DNA of 64,000 nucleotides, from contig NZ_CP074406.1 in the NCBI RefSeq assembly GCF_018388425.1, positions 2,852,001 through 2,916,000 on the forward strand, written 5' to 3'. The stretch is from Nocardioides faecalis. Its GTDB lineage: Bacteria; Actinomycetota; Actinomycetes; Propionibacteriales; Nocardioidaceae. The notes below the pieces were generated by a model that made no database searches, had not been told where the DNA came from, and saw only the letters and a list, made by a program, of their open reading frames with translations. Each line of letters opens with the position of its first letter. Within the stretch, counting starts at the first letter, position 1. The translations under genes were made by a program, and so were the position numbers. Below are positions 26,686 through 35,332 of this stretch, one piece after another.

Positions 26686-27984
26686 TCACAGGTACTGCAT
26701 GGGGTCCGTGGGCTCGCCGTTGCGCAGCACGGTGAAGTGCAGGTGGCAGCCGGTGGACCAGCCGGTGTTGCCGGAGTACCCGACGACCTGACCGCGGCGC
26801 ACCTTGGCGCCCTGGCCCACCGCGTAGGAGCTGAGGTGGTTGTAGACGAGGGTGATCGTGGCGCCGTTGACCTTGCCGATGGCCAGGTAGAGCCGGTTGC
26901 CGTAGACCTCGTCGTAGTAGGTGTTGACGACCGTGCCGGACTCCCCTGCCCACAGCGGGGCACCGCAGCCGGTGCCGAAGTCGGTGCCGTTGTGCAGGCC
27001 GTAGTAGCCGTAGATCGGGTGGATCCGGAAGCCGTACGCCGAGGTGATGCGCCCGGGGCCGGGCCGGGCCAGCAGCCCACCGGTGGCGCCGTTGTAGCTG
27101 CCGCCCTGCTTGCGGGACAGCGCCAGGATGCGGGACTTGATCCGCGCCTCGCGCTTCTCCAGCTCCCGCAGCGCCCGCTGGTCCGCGGCACGGGCCTGGA
27201 CCACCGCCTGGCGCGCGGACTTGGTCTTCGTGACCAGCGAGAGCACCTTCGCCTTGGACTCCGCGGCCTGCTGCACCAGCGAGGCGATGGACGCCACGTT
27301 GGCGTCGGCCGCCTTCTTGGCCGAGCGGACCTGGTCGCGGGCGTCGGCGACCTTCTTCTTGCGCTCGGCCATCGCCTCCTCGGCCGCCTCGAGCGAGACC
27401 AGCGCCTGGTGCTGGCGGCCGGTGAGGAGGTCGTACGCGGTCTGGCCCATGAGCACGTCGTCGATCGTGCCGCTGCTCATGTAGGAGTCGATCAGGTTCA
27501 TCCGGGCGTCGTCGCCGGTGGCCATCGTGACGATGGCGTCCTTGCTCGCCACCCGCTGCACGGCCACGTCGGCGCGGGCCTTCGCCAGGTCGGTCTTCGC
27601 GACGGCCAGGGCGTTCTCCGCCTGGGTCAGCTTGACCGCCAGCGCGGCCGCGGCGGTGCGGGCCTTGGCCAGCCGGGAGTTCACCGTGGTCAACCGGGTC
27701 CGCGCCGCGTCGAGCGAGGTGCGCGCGTTGCGCAGCTGGCGGGAGATCTTCGCGACCCGGGCGCTGGCCTCATGGATCTCGTCCCTCTTCGACGAGATCT
27801 TGCCCTGGACCTGGTCCTGCCTCTTCTTGAGGTCGTTGCGGTCGTCGGCCTGGGCCAGCGGTACGGCGAGCCCGGCGACGGCCACGACGCCGACCAGGGC
27901 CGTGACCAGGAACTGCGGGCGGGCCCATAGAGGCAACCGGTCGAGGGCACGACTCGGCCACAGGGCGCTGGGGAAGAAGCGCAC
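26686..27984 (-). CDS. M23 peptidase with coiled coil, FtsEX-associated (EnvC-like)
   Basis: A 432-residue secreted protein. A hydrophobic N-terminal segment (~25-45) ends in an A-Q-A cleavage-like site. Residues ~48-285 form a long coiled coil. The C-terminal LytM/M23 domain keeps the zinc ligands: His and Asp in 'HNGTDFG' and the HxH of 'CHLHF'. It lies directly after ftsX and so matches the periplasmic partner that FtsEX drives to cut peptidoglycan at division. With all ligands present it may itself be active rather than only an activator. GTG 27984 has AGAAGG seven bases upstream. Confidence 0.88.
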   Translation of the reverse strand: MRFFPSALWPSRALDRLPLWARPQFLVTALVGVVAVAGLAVPLAQADDRNDLKKRQDQVQGKISSKRDEIHEASARVAKISRQLRNARTSLDAARTRLTTVNSRLAKARTAAAALAVKLTQAENALAVAKTDLAKARADVAVQRVASKDAIVTMATGDDARMNLIDSYMSSGTIDDVLMGQTAYDLLTGRQHQALVSLEAAEEAMAERKKKVADARDQVRSAKKAADANVASIASLVQQAAESKAKVLSLVTKTKSARQAVVQARAADQRALRELEKREARIKSRILALSRKQGGSYNGATGGLLARPGPGRITSAYGFRIHPIYGYYGLHNGTDFGTGCGAPLWAGESGTVVNTYYDEVYGNRLYLAIGKVNGATITLVYNHLSSYAVGQGAKVRRGQVVGYSGNTGWSTGCHLHFTVLRNGEPTDPMQYL

Positions 27985-28038
27985 GGTGAAACCTTCTGCG
28001 TTCGGGGAAGAGAACTCGTCGACGTTAACTGCCGAGGA

Positions 28039-28989
28039 TCAGACTTTGACGTATTTGCGGGTCAGTAGGAGTGTCGGGATCAACGTCAGCGCCGGGCCGA
28101 GGATGAAGATGCCGGGGATGCCCGGCGGGAAGTACCCGATCAGCGACTGCGCGTAGTCGTCCCAGCCGATCCAGGGCAGGAACTCGACCTGCTCGGCGAC
28201 GCCCTTCTCGATGCCCCAGTACTGGAACGCCGCCAGCGCACCGGTCGCCAGCACCACGCCGATGACCGCGGTCACCAACGCCTCGAGCAGGAAGGGCAGG
28301 GTGATGTACAGCGTGGAGGCACCGACCAGGCGCATGATCGCGATCTCGCGGCGCCGCGCCAGCGCGGCCAGCCGGATGGTGTTGGTGACCTGCAGCAGGG
28401 CGGCCAGCAGCAGGAAGCCCGCGCCGATCCAGGAGCCGTACTTGAGCACCTTCATGATGCCGAAGATCTGCCCCAGCGCCTTGCGCTGGTCCTTGATCCC
28501 CGAGACGCCGTCGAGGCCCTCGAGGGCGCTGATGATGCCGTCCGCCTTCTCCGGCGTCTTCAGCGTCACCCAGTAGCCCTTGGGCCAGTCCTCCACCGTG
28601 ATCACCGGGTCGGGGCCCGAGATCGCGCTCTCGGGGATCTGACCGGAGTCGACGGCGTTCGCGAAGCCCTCCTCCTTGCTGAGGAAGCGGAAGGACTCGA
28701 CCTCGTCGTTGTCCTCGATCTCCTTCTCGATCCGCTCCTGCTGCTCGGCGGTGACCTCACCGCTGGCGCAGTTGGGGTTGTTGGAGGGGTCGTCGGTGAT
28801 GCACAGGTTGACCAGGATCTTGAGCTCGTCGCCGAGCTTCTCGCTGGCCAGGTCGGCCTCACGCTGGATCAGGATGCCCACGCCCGCCAGGGACAGCGAG
28901 ACGAAGAGCGTGAGGATGACGGCCAGGTGCATCGAGAGGTTGCGACGCAGGCCGGTTCGGAGCTCGGTGAAGACATAGCGCAGCTGCAT
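28039..28989 (-). CDS. ftsX: Cell-division permease-like protein FtsX
   Basis: A 316-residue protein. The N-terminal cytoplasmic part 'LRYVFTELRTGLRRNLSMHLAV' leads into a first transmembrane helix. A large extracytoplasmic loop follows (~45-190, with 'FRFLSKEEGFANAV' and 'YWVTLKTPEKADGI'), then three C-terminal transmembrane segments. 'RLAALARRREIAIMRLVGAS' is the conserved coupling region that contacts FtsE. Two Cys residues in the loop may form a disulfide. It begins 18 bases after ftsE. Confidence 0.95.
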   Translation of the reverse strand: MQLRYVFTELRTGLRRNLSMHLAVILTLFVSLSLAGVGILIQREADLASEKLGDELKILVNLCITDDPSNNPNCASGEVTAEQQERIEKEIEDNDEVESFRFLSKEEGFANAVDSGQIPESAISGPDPVITVEDWPKGYWVTLKTPEKADGIISALEGLDGVSGIKDQRKALGQIFGIMKVLKYGSWIGAGFLLLAALLQVTNTIRLAALARRREIAIMRLVGASTLYITLPFLLEALVTAVIGVVLATGALAAFQYWGIEKGVAEQVEFLPWIGWDDYAQSLIGYFPPGIPGIFILGPALTLIPTLLLTRKYVKV

Positions 28990-29007
28990 GATGGGGGTCT
29001 CCTCGCC

Positions 29008-29697
<690 letters not shown>

Positions 29698-29787
29698 TGA
29701 CCAGACGCTACGCCACGCACCTGAGGTTGCAGGGACCGCGGCGCCGCGGGTCGCGACCTCGGACCAAGGTCACACTCCGCCGGCGAC

Positions 29788-29793
29788 TAGGGT
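29788..29793 (+). promoter_or_regulatory. -10 element of the 29801 gene (leaderless)
   Basis: TAGGGT seven bases before the GTG at 29801. Confidence 0.6.
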
Positions 29794-29800
29794 GTCAGGA

Positions 29801-30451
29801 GTGTCGACCGCCCTGCGCGCGCTGCTGCTCGCGGCGCTGCTGACCCTGGTGCCGGTGGGCATCGGGGTGGCCGTGTCCGGCCCTGGCGAGCCCGAGTCGC
29901 AGGTCCCGCCCTACGCCTCGACCGACCTGGCCGACTTCGACACCACCACGGCGGTGGTACGACGTGCGCCGTTCTGTGAGCGGGTGGCCCGCGCCGCGGT
30001 CGAGGAGGCGCTGGGTGAGGGCGCGGAGCTGACGGCGTCGTACGGCAACGGGGAGACCGCGGATGCCGTCCCCGGTGGCGATGTCGCCCACGAGTACGGC
30101 TGCACCTTCGCCGCCACCCCGGCGAGCACGCCGGCCGACGGCGTCGCGGGAAGTGCGAGCGCCTGGGTGTTCGTGCCGCCGGTGACCGTCCAGCGCGCCA
30201 CCGAGCTGGTCGCGGCGAAGCCGGCCGCCGGCTGCACGGTGCTGCCCGACTCCCCCGCCTACGGCACCCCGTCGGTGGCGCAGCTGTGCCAGACGAAGAC
30301 CGACCGCACGGTGACCCACCGCGGGCTGTTCGGCGACGCGTGGCTGACCTGCCGCCTCACGCTGCCGATGCAGGTCGCCCAGGACGAGCTGATCGAGCGC
30401 GCCGGCCGGTGGTGCGTCGCGGTCGCGCAGGCCGCCTCCCCCGACTCGTGA
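29801..30451 (+). CDS. Secreted or membrane-anchored protein, unknown (DUF3558-like?)
   Basis: A 216-residue protein with an N-terminal hydrophobic helix (about 5-28) and no lipobox Cys, so it is exported or anchored. The rest is a single domain with four spaced Cys: 'FCERVARAAVEEAL', 'YGCTFAA', 'GCTVLPD', 'QLCQTK' and 'WLTCRLTL' / 'WCVAV'. The Cys spacing and plan recall DUF3558-type proteins, but this is a guess. GTG 29801 is chosen from the leaderless promoter spacing. The gene interrupts the prfB/ftsE strand and ends inside a 22-bp tandem repeat that supplies its stop codon. Confidence 0.65.
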   Translation: MSTALRALLLAALLTLVPVGIGVAVSGPGEPESQVPPYASTDLADFDTTTAVVRRAPFCERVARAAVEEALGEGAELTASYGNGETADAVPGGDVAHEYGCTFAATPASTPADGVAGSASAWVFVPPVTVQRATELVAAKPAAGCTVLPDSPAYGTPSVAQLCQTKTDRTVTHRGLFGDAWLTCRLTLPMQVAQDELIERAGRWCVAVAQAASPDS

Positions 30452-30546
30452 GGTTCCGTCCCCCGACTCGTGAGTTTCCGTCCCCCGACTCGTGAGTTTC
30501 CGTCCCCCGACTCGTGAGTTTCCGTGCCCCGAGTCGTGAGGTTCCG
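30437..30546. repeat. Five tandem 22-bp repeats between convergent genes
   Basis: Five contiguous copies (30437, 30459, 30481, 30503, 30525) of a 22-base unit with core CCCCGACTCGTGAG. Copies 2-4 are identical; copies 1 and 5 have one and a few changes. Copy 1 holds the last codons and TGA of the 29801 gene. The array ends 20 bases before the 3' end of prfB. Confidence 0.96.
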
Positions 30547-30566
30547 CTCAGGCGGGCGGGGACGGC

Positions 30567-31682
30567 TCAGTCGTCGGCGAAGTCCGCGCCGCGACGCCAG
30601 CGGATGCCGGCCTCGAGGAACCCGTCGATGTCGCCGTCGAAGACCGCCTGCGGGTTGCCGACCTCGTAGCCGGTGCGCAGGTCCTTGACGATCTGGTACG
30701 GGTTGAGCACGTAGTTGCGCATCTGGTCGCCCCAGCTGGCCGCGACGTCGCCCTTGAGGTCCTTCTTGAGCGCGGCCTCCTCGGCCTTCTTCTTCGCCAG
30801 CAGCTTGGCCTTGAGGACGATCATCGCGGCGGCCTTGTTCTGCAGCTGCGACTTCTCGTTCTGGCAGGACACCACGATGCCCGTGGGCAGGTGGGTGAGG
30901 CGCACGGCGGAGTCGGTGGTGTTGACCGACTGGCCGCCGGGACCGCCGGAGCGGAAGACGTCGACGCGGAGGTCGTTCTCGTCGACCTCGATCTCGTCGG
31001 TCTGCTCCAGCTGGGGAACGACCTCGACCGCGGCGAACGACGTCTGGCGGCGGCCCTGGTTGTCGAAGGGGCTGATCCGGACCAGGCGGTGGGTGCCGGC
31101 GTCGACGGACAGCGTGCCGTAGGCGTACGGCGCGTGGATGGCGAACTCGGCCGACTTGATGCCGGCCTCCTCGGCGTAGGAGACGTCGTAGACCTCGACG
31201 GGGTACTTGTTGCGCTCCGCCCAGCGGGTGTACATCCGCATCAGGGTCTCGGCGAAGTCGGCGGCGTCGACACCGCCCGCGCCGGCGCGGATGGACACGA
31301 TGGCCTCGCGCTCGTCGTACTCCCCGGAGAGCAGGGTGCGGACCTCGAGGCCCTCGACTGCCTTCTTGACCCGGACCAGCTCGGCCTCGGCCTCGGCCAG
31401 CGTCTCCGCGTCGGCCTCCTCGGCGGCGAGCTCGGCCAGCACGGAGAGGTCGTCGATACGCTGCTGCAGCTCGTGGAACCGGTCGACCTGGCCCTGCAGA
31501 CCGGAGAGCCGGCCGGTGACCCGGGTGGCGTTGGCCTGGTCGTCCCAGAGGTCGGGGGCGGCGACCTGCTCACCGAGGTCTGCGATCTCGCGCTCCATCT
31601 TCGGAACGTCGAGGACCTGCTCGATGGTGTGCATCGTCGCGGTCAGCTGCTTGATCTCGGACTCGAAGTCGGGGCCTGCCAC
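30567..31682 (-). CDS. prfB: Peptide chain release factor 2
   Basis: A 371-residue class I release factor. The stop-codon recognition motif SPF ('[10 protein letters not shown]') identifies RF2 (UGA/UAA), and the catalytic GGQ loop reads '[11 protein letters not shown]'. The frame is continuous, so the programmed +1 frameshift found in many prfB genes is absent. GTG 31682 gives the usual '[10 protein letters not shown]' start; a TTG three codons upstream is less likely. TAGCCT lies eight bases upstream, consistent with a leaderless mRNA. Confidence 0.96.
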   Translation of the reverse strand: MAGPDFESEIKQLTATMHTIEQVLDVPKMEREIADLGEQVAAPDLWDDQANATRVTGRLSGLQGQVDRFHELQQRIDDLSVLAELAAEEADAETLAEAEAELVRVKKAVEGLEVRTLLSGEYDEREAIVSIRAGAGGVDAADFAETLMRMYTRWAERNKYPVEVYDVSYAEEAGIKSAEFAIHAPYAYGTLSVDAGTHRLVRISPFDNQGRRQTSFAAVEVVPQLEQTDEIEVDENDLRVDVFRSGGPGGQSVNTTDSAVRLTHLPTGIVVSCQNEKSQLQNKAAAMIVLKAKLLAKKKAEEAALKKDLKGDVAASWGDQMRNYVLNPYQIVKDLRTGYEVGNPQAVFDGDIDGFLEAGIRWRRGADFADD

Positions 31683-31690
31683 AGTCCCCA

Positions 31691-31696
31691 AGGCTA
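31691..31696 (-). promoter_or_regulatory. -10 element of prfB (possibly leaderless)
   Basis: TAGCCT on the minus strand, eight bases before GTG 31682. Confidence 0.45.
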
Positions 31697-31920
31697 CGGC
31701 CCCGGGGTACGACGACGCGAACCACCGCCGTCCGCACCCCGGGCCACGCCCACCCGGCCAGGCCCCGGCCGCGGGGTTTCCGGTGCCGGCGACGAGGGCG
31801 AAGACGCCCCGAGCTCAGGTTCGGACACCAGGGGCTAGAAGCGTTGCGGACGCCCTGGTGCCGGCCGCCGGAGAGTTGCCCCAATATCGGGGGCCGCGGC
31901 GCTGCGGTGGGAGTCGCGCG

Positions 31921-32361
31921 TCAGCGGAGCGGGGTGACGACGGCGGAGCCGACGGAGCGCACACTCGGCGCCGTCGGACCGCCGGGGATCGCGAGCGGCA
32001 GGTCGAGGGTGGCGACCAGCTCCACGACCACCCGCTCACCGTCCACGCGCACCGTCGCCCGCAGCCCGGGGTGCTCGGCGGCCGCGCCGGTGCTGCGCAG
32101 GTAGGACCGCACCGCGCGGGCGGCCTCGGCGGCGTCGACCTCGAGGTTCCCCTCACCGAGACCATCGCGGTACACCTCGACGCCCTGCGCGCCGGCGTCG
32201 GCACCGTGCAGGGCGGCGCCGTCGGCAAGGGCGTCCAGCCGCTGCCGGGCCAGGTACGCCGCGCTCGCGTCGACGACCACCGCCACCACCAGCAGGACGA
32301 TCGCCGCGCACGCGATGATCAGCGGCGTCGAGCTGCCCCGCTGCGTCCACCGGCGCCTCAT
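31921..32361 (-). CDS. TadE/TadG-like pilus-assembly protein (helicase/secretion-neighbourhood type)
   Basis: A 146-residue protein with a short basic N-terminus, a 'RGSSTPLIIACAAIVLLVVAVVVDASAAYLARQRLDALAD' helix (seen as RGSSTPLI followed by a long hydrophobic run), and a C-terminal extracytoplasmic part with 'ATVRVDGERVVVELVATLDLP'. This matches the TadG/Rv3660c-neighbour secreted pseudopilin-like family at the end of actinobacterial Tad operons. Its ATG overlaps the upstream stop by four bases. It is the last gene of the operon. Confidence 0.75.
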   Translation of the reverse strand: MRRRWTQRGSSTPLIIACAAIVLLVVAVVVDASAAYLARQRLDALADGAALHGADAGAQGVEVYRDGLGEGNLEVDAAEAARAVRSYLRSTGAAAEHPGLRATVRVDGERVVVELVATLDLPLAIPGGPTAPSVRSVGSAVVTPLR

Positions 32362-32855
32362 CGACTGCTCCGCCCGATCTCCTGGTACCGCCCGATCGGC
32401 ACCGTGCTGCTCGCGCTCAACCGGAAGGTCGGTGCTCCCCCACCGAGGACGTCGGGCATCAGCGGCAGCGTCACCGCCGAGTCGACCCGGACGGTGATCA
32501 CCGAGGTGCCGCTGTGACAGCTCCTGGGGTACGGCGTGCAGGTGACCGTGACCGCGACGGGCACCTCCTCCAGGCCCTGGTCCGCCAGGGCACGCCGGGC
32601 GACCGCGGTGGCGCGCTCCTGGCCGGCCACGTCGTTGGGCGCCAGCGCGTAGGCGCGGGCGGCAGCCCGGGCGGCTCCGCTGACGCCGAACGAGCCGCGC
32701 TGCACCTCGAACACCGACATCACGATCCACAGCAGCGGAAGCAGCAGCACGATCCCGAGCCAGACCACCTCGACCAGCCCGTTCCCCCGCTGACCGAGCC
32801 CTCGGTGGCCGCTCCCCCGCTGGTCCGAGCGAGGCCAGTGACGAGCCCGTCTCAT
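32358..32855 (-). CDS. TadE-like minor pseudopilin
   Basis: A 165-residue protein. After a basic, Gly-rich leader, 'QRGNGLVEVVWLGIVLLLPLLWIVMSVFEVQRG' (in pieces: GNGLVEVVWLG then a hydrophobic helix) gives the TadE-type type IV pilin-like N-terminus, with Glu at the position expected after processing. The C-terminal part has a Cys pair ('CTPYPRSC'). It overlaps both neighbours by four bases and is likely translated with them. The proposed role is a minor component that initiates Flp pilus assembly. Confidence 0.78.
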   Translation of the reverse strand: MRRARHWPRSDQRGSGHRGLGQRGNGLVEVVWLGIVLLLPLLWIVMSVFEVQRGSFGVSGAARAAARAYALAPNDVAGQERATAVARRALADQGLEEVPVAVTVTCTPYPRSCHSGTSVITVRVDSAVTLPLMPDVLGGGAPTFRLSASSTVPIGRYQEIGRSSR

Positions 32856-33271
32856 GGCGTCTCCTCCACCGCGCGCCCCGTCACCGAGAACGACACCGCC
32901 GGACCGCCGAGCCCCAGCGCGGGCACCTCCGCGTGGACGGTGATCTCGACCCCCGGCGCACCGTCGACGAGCACCTGGCGCACGTCGACGTCGTGGGCGT
33001 AGCGACCGCCGACCGCGCCAGCGATCTGGGAGCGGGTCCGGGCGAGCCCGTCGCCCGGGCCGCGGTCCGCGGTGGCGGCCAGGCGGGCACCCTCCGAGGC
33101 CGCGGCGGCCAACGTCGTACGCACGTGGAGCACGAGCGCCACCTGGATCAGGCCCAGCACCAGTGGGAGCAGCACGAGGGTGACGATGGTGAAGTCGACC
33201 ATCGCCGTGCCGCGCTGCCCGCCGCGTCGCCTGCGGGCGCGTCGCCGGAGCCGGCCCGAGGGGCGGATCAC
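32852..33271 (-). CDS. TadE family protein
   Basis: A 139-residue protein with a very basic N-terminus and the typical 'RGTAMVDFTIVTLVLLPLVLGLIQ' segment (RGTAMVDF, then hydrophobic helix), which is the TadE signature with acidic Asp at the processing position. The C-terminal part is small and secreted. It follows the small Flp-like protein by nine bases and overlaps the next TadE-like gene by four. Confidence 0.85.
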   Translation of the reverse strand: MIRPSGRLRRRARRRRGGQRGTAMVDFTIVTLVLLPLVLGLIQVALVLHVRTTLAAAASEGARLAATADRGPGDGLARTRSQIAGAVGGRYAHDVDVRQVLVDGAPGVEITVHAEVPALGLGGPAVSFSVTGRAVEETP

Positions 33272-33280
33272 GTCACCGCG

Positions 33281-33496
33281 TCACTTCACCGAGTTGAGTG
33301 CGGACTGCAGGATCCCGACCATCTGTGGCTGCGCGACGCCCCACAGGGCCACCCCGATGGAGATGGTCATCACGGTGACCAGGACCCAGCCGGGCACGTC
33401 GCCGCGTTGGTCGCGTCGGCGCAGTCGGCGCCGCGCGCCGTGCCCGAGCCGGGACTGGTGGATCCGGATCTGGTGGAGCAGGAGGGAGCTGCGCAC
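33281..33496 (-). CDS. Small Flp-pilin-like membrane protein
   Basis: A 71-residue protein with a basic N-terminal half and one C-terminal hydrophobic helix ('WVLVTVMTISIGVALWGVA') followed by 'MVGILQSALNSVK'. The position between tadC and tadE and the size fit the Flp prepilin or DUF4244-like slot of actinobacterial Tad loci. The helix is near the C-terminus, as in Flp pilins, but the leader is unusually long and basic. GTG 33496. Confidence 0.68.
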   Translation of the reverse strand: MRSSLLLHQIRIHQSRLGHGARRRLRRRDQRGDVPGWVLVTVMTISIGVALWGVAQPQMVGILQSALNSVK

Positions 33497-33547
33497 TGTT
33501 CTTCCTTCCGAGAGGCGGGTGGTCTGGGTCGTGTCGTCTGGGTCGGC

Positions 33548-34474
33548 TCAGTAGGTCAAGGAGAGGCCGATGAATCCGGGAAAGAACGCGAAAACCACTG
33601 TCACCGGCAGCACGAGGAAGACCACCGGGACCATCATGAGGATCTCCTTGCGGGAGGCCTGCTCGATCAGGTCTCGGCGTCCGGCTTCGCGGACGTCGGC
33701 GGCCTGGGCGTGCAGCACCCCGGCGAGCGGAGTGCCGCGCTCGACGGCGACGGCGATGCCGTGCGCGAACCGGGCGACGACGTTGACGCCCGTGGTCGCG
33801 GCGAGCCGGTCGAAGGCGTCGGCGACGGGCTCGCCCGTGCGGATCCCGGCGAGGACGTCGGCCAGGTCCGCGGAGAGCTCCCCGCCGCTGCGTCGTACGA
33901 CGCGCGCGAGCGCAGCGACCGGGCTCTCCCCTGCCGCGACGGCGAGCGCGAGCAGCTCGGCCACGGTGGGGAACTCCGCCATGATCGCGGCCTCGCGCCG
34001 CTTGACCTGGCTGCTCAGCCGGTTCTCGCGCAGCAGCACACCGAGGGCGAACCCTGCCAGGCACAGCAGCACGAGCGGCAGCGGGTTGGTCGGCTGGGTC
34101 CAGGTGCGCACCAACCCGTAGCCGGCGGCGATCCCGAAGCCAGCAAGCCCCCACAGCACCTGCTGCACCCGGAAGTCGTGGACCGTCATGTCGAGCCGCG
34201 CGCGAACCAGCCGGCGTCGTACCGACGGCGCGCCACCGAGCACCCGGTCGACCGTCTCGGCCGCCCACTGGATCAGCGGTGCCACGACGGCACCCAGTGC
34301 GCTCCTCGGCGAGGCGAGGGTGGCGGGGTGGTCGGTGCCGAGCAGGTCGCGCACGTACGGCAGGACTCGGCTCTGCACGGAGACCCGGCGCACGGCGGCG
34401 ACGCGGGCCGTGACGAGCAGCAGCCCACCGGCCGTGGTGAGCCCGAGCAGGCCGCCCCAGGCCGCCAGGCTCAT
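33548..34474 (-). CDS. tadC: Type II/IV secretion membrane protein TadC
   Basis: A 308-residue T2SSF-domain protein. Transmembrane segments lie near residues 5-22, 105-145 and 275-300. The cytoplasmic GspF domain reads 'MAEFPTVAELLALAVAAGESPVAAL', 'GGELSADLADVLAGIRTGEPVADAF' and 'RGTPLAGVLHAQAADVREAGRRDLIEQASRKEILMMVPVVFL' in short runs. Together with TadB it forms the inner-membrane platform of the Flp pilus. ATG 34474 overlaps the tadB stop. Confidence 0.88.
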   Translation of the reverse strand: MSLAAWGGLLGLTTAGGLLLVTARVAAVRRVSVQSRVLPYVRDLLGTDHPATLASPRSALGAVVAPLIQWAAETVDRVLGGAPSVRRRLVRARLDMTVHDFRVQQVLWGLAGFGIAAGYGLVRTWTQPTNPLPLVLLCLAGFALGVLLRENRLSSQVKRREAAIMAEFPTVAELLALAVAAGESPVAALARVVRRSGGELSADLADVLAGIRTGEPVADAFDRLAATTGVNVVARFAHGIAVAVERGTPLAGVLHAQAADVREAGRRDLIEQASRKEILMMVPVVFLVLPVTVVFAFFPGFIGLSLTY

Positions 34475-35325
34475 CGCAGGATCCTCCGCTCCGCCGGCAA
34501 TCGTCCGAGACGGATCATCAGCCGGTAGGCCACGACGCACAGCCCAGCGCCCAGCACGAGCACCACGGTCCCGGCCGCGGACTGGTACCGCTCGATGACG
34601 GTCCGCTGGGTCGACATCACCAGGAGCACGACCCAGGGCGCCGCGACCGCGACCCGGGCGCCGTTCACGGCCCACGCCTGGCGGGCCTCGAGCTCGGAGC
34701 GGGTGCGCAGGTCGTCGCGCAGGAAGGCGGAGAGGTTGCGTAGCAGGCGGCCCAGCTCGCCCCCGCCCACCTCGCGGGCGATCCGCAGGCCCTCCACGAC
34801 GCGGTCACCGACGGGATCGGCCAGGCGGTCCTTGAGCCGGTCCAGGCAGTCGCCGAAGCGTCCAGAGACCTGGTAGTCGAGCGCGAAGGCCGCGAAGGGC
34901 GCGCGCAGCGGCTCCGGGCCGCGCACGGCGAGCGCGGCCAGTGCGTCCGGCAGCGACATGCCCGCCCGTACGGCCGAGGCCAGGTCGTCCACGGCCTCGG
35001 GCCACACCTCGGCGAGCTCCCGCTGCCGCCGCCGGGCACGCCCGGCGACGACAGCGCGGGGCAGGACACCGGCGAGCACGCCCAGCACCAGCGCGATCGA
35101 CGGGGTCCGGGTGAGCCCGAGCACCACGATGGCGCCGAGCAGGCCGGCGCAGAGGCACAGGGCATGCAGGGAGGAGGGTGAGACCTCGCGCATGCCCGCC
35201 TCCGCGAGCAGGGCGCGGGTGCGGCCGGCAGAGGCCGGGGTTGTACGAGCGCGGCGGGGCCAGCGGAACGCCGACCAGATCAGCAGGCAGCCGAGCCCGA
35301 AGCCCAGCCCGACGAGCGCACCCAC
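34471..35325 (-). CDS. tadB: Type II/IV secretion membrane protein TadB
   Basis: A 284-residue T2SSF-domain protein with transmembrane segments near 1-20, 50-90 and 225-275. The GspF core is 'EAVDDLASAVRAGMSLPDALAALAVRGPEPL', 'RFGDCLDRLKDRLADPVGDRVVEGLRIAREVGGGELGRLL' and 'AFLRDDLRTRSELEARQAWA' (read in pieces). Partner of TadC in the pilus platform. It starts seven bases after tadA and overlaps tadC by four bases. Confidence 0.88.
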   Translation of the reverse strand: MGALVGLGFGLGCLLIWSAFRWPRRARTTPASAGRTRALLAEAGMREVSPSSLHALCLCAGLLGAIVVLGLTRTPSIALVLGVLAGVLPRAVVAGRARRRQRELAEVWPEAVDDLASAVRAGMSLPDALAALAVRGPEPLRAPFAAFALDYQVSGRFGDCLDRLKDRLADPVGDRVVEGLRIAREVGGGELGRLLRNLSAFLRDDLRTRSELEARQAWAVNGARVAVAAPWVVLLVMSTQRTVIERYQSAAGTVVLVLGAGLCVVAYRLMIRLGRLPAERRILR

Positions 35326-35332
35326 CGCCCCC

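Noticed and set aside
30567..31682. Programmed frameshift in prfB
   Set aside because: The frame is uninterrupted from GTG to stop, and no in-frame early UGA with a CUUU slip site is present.
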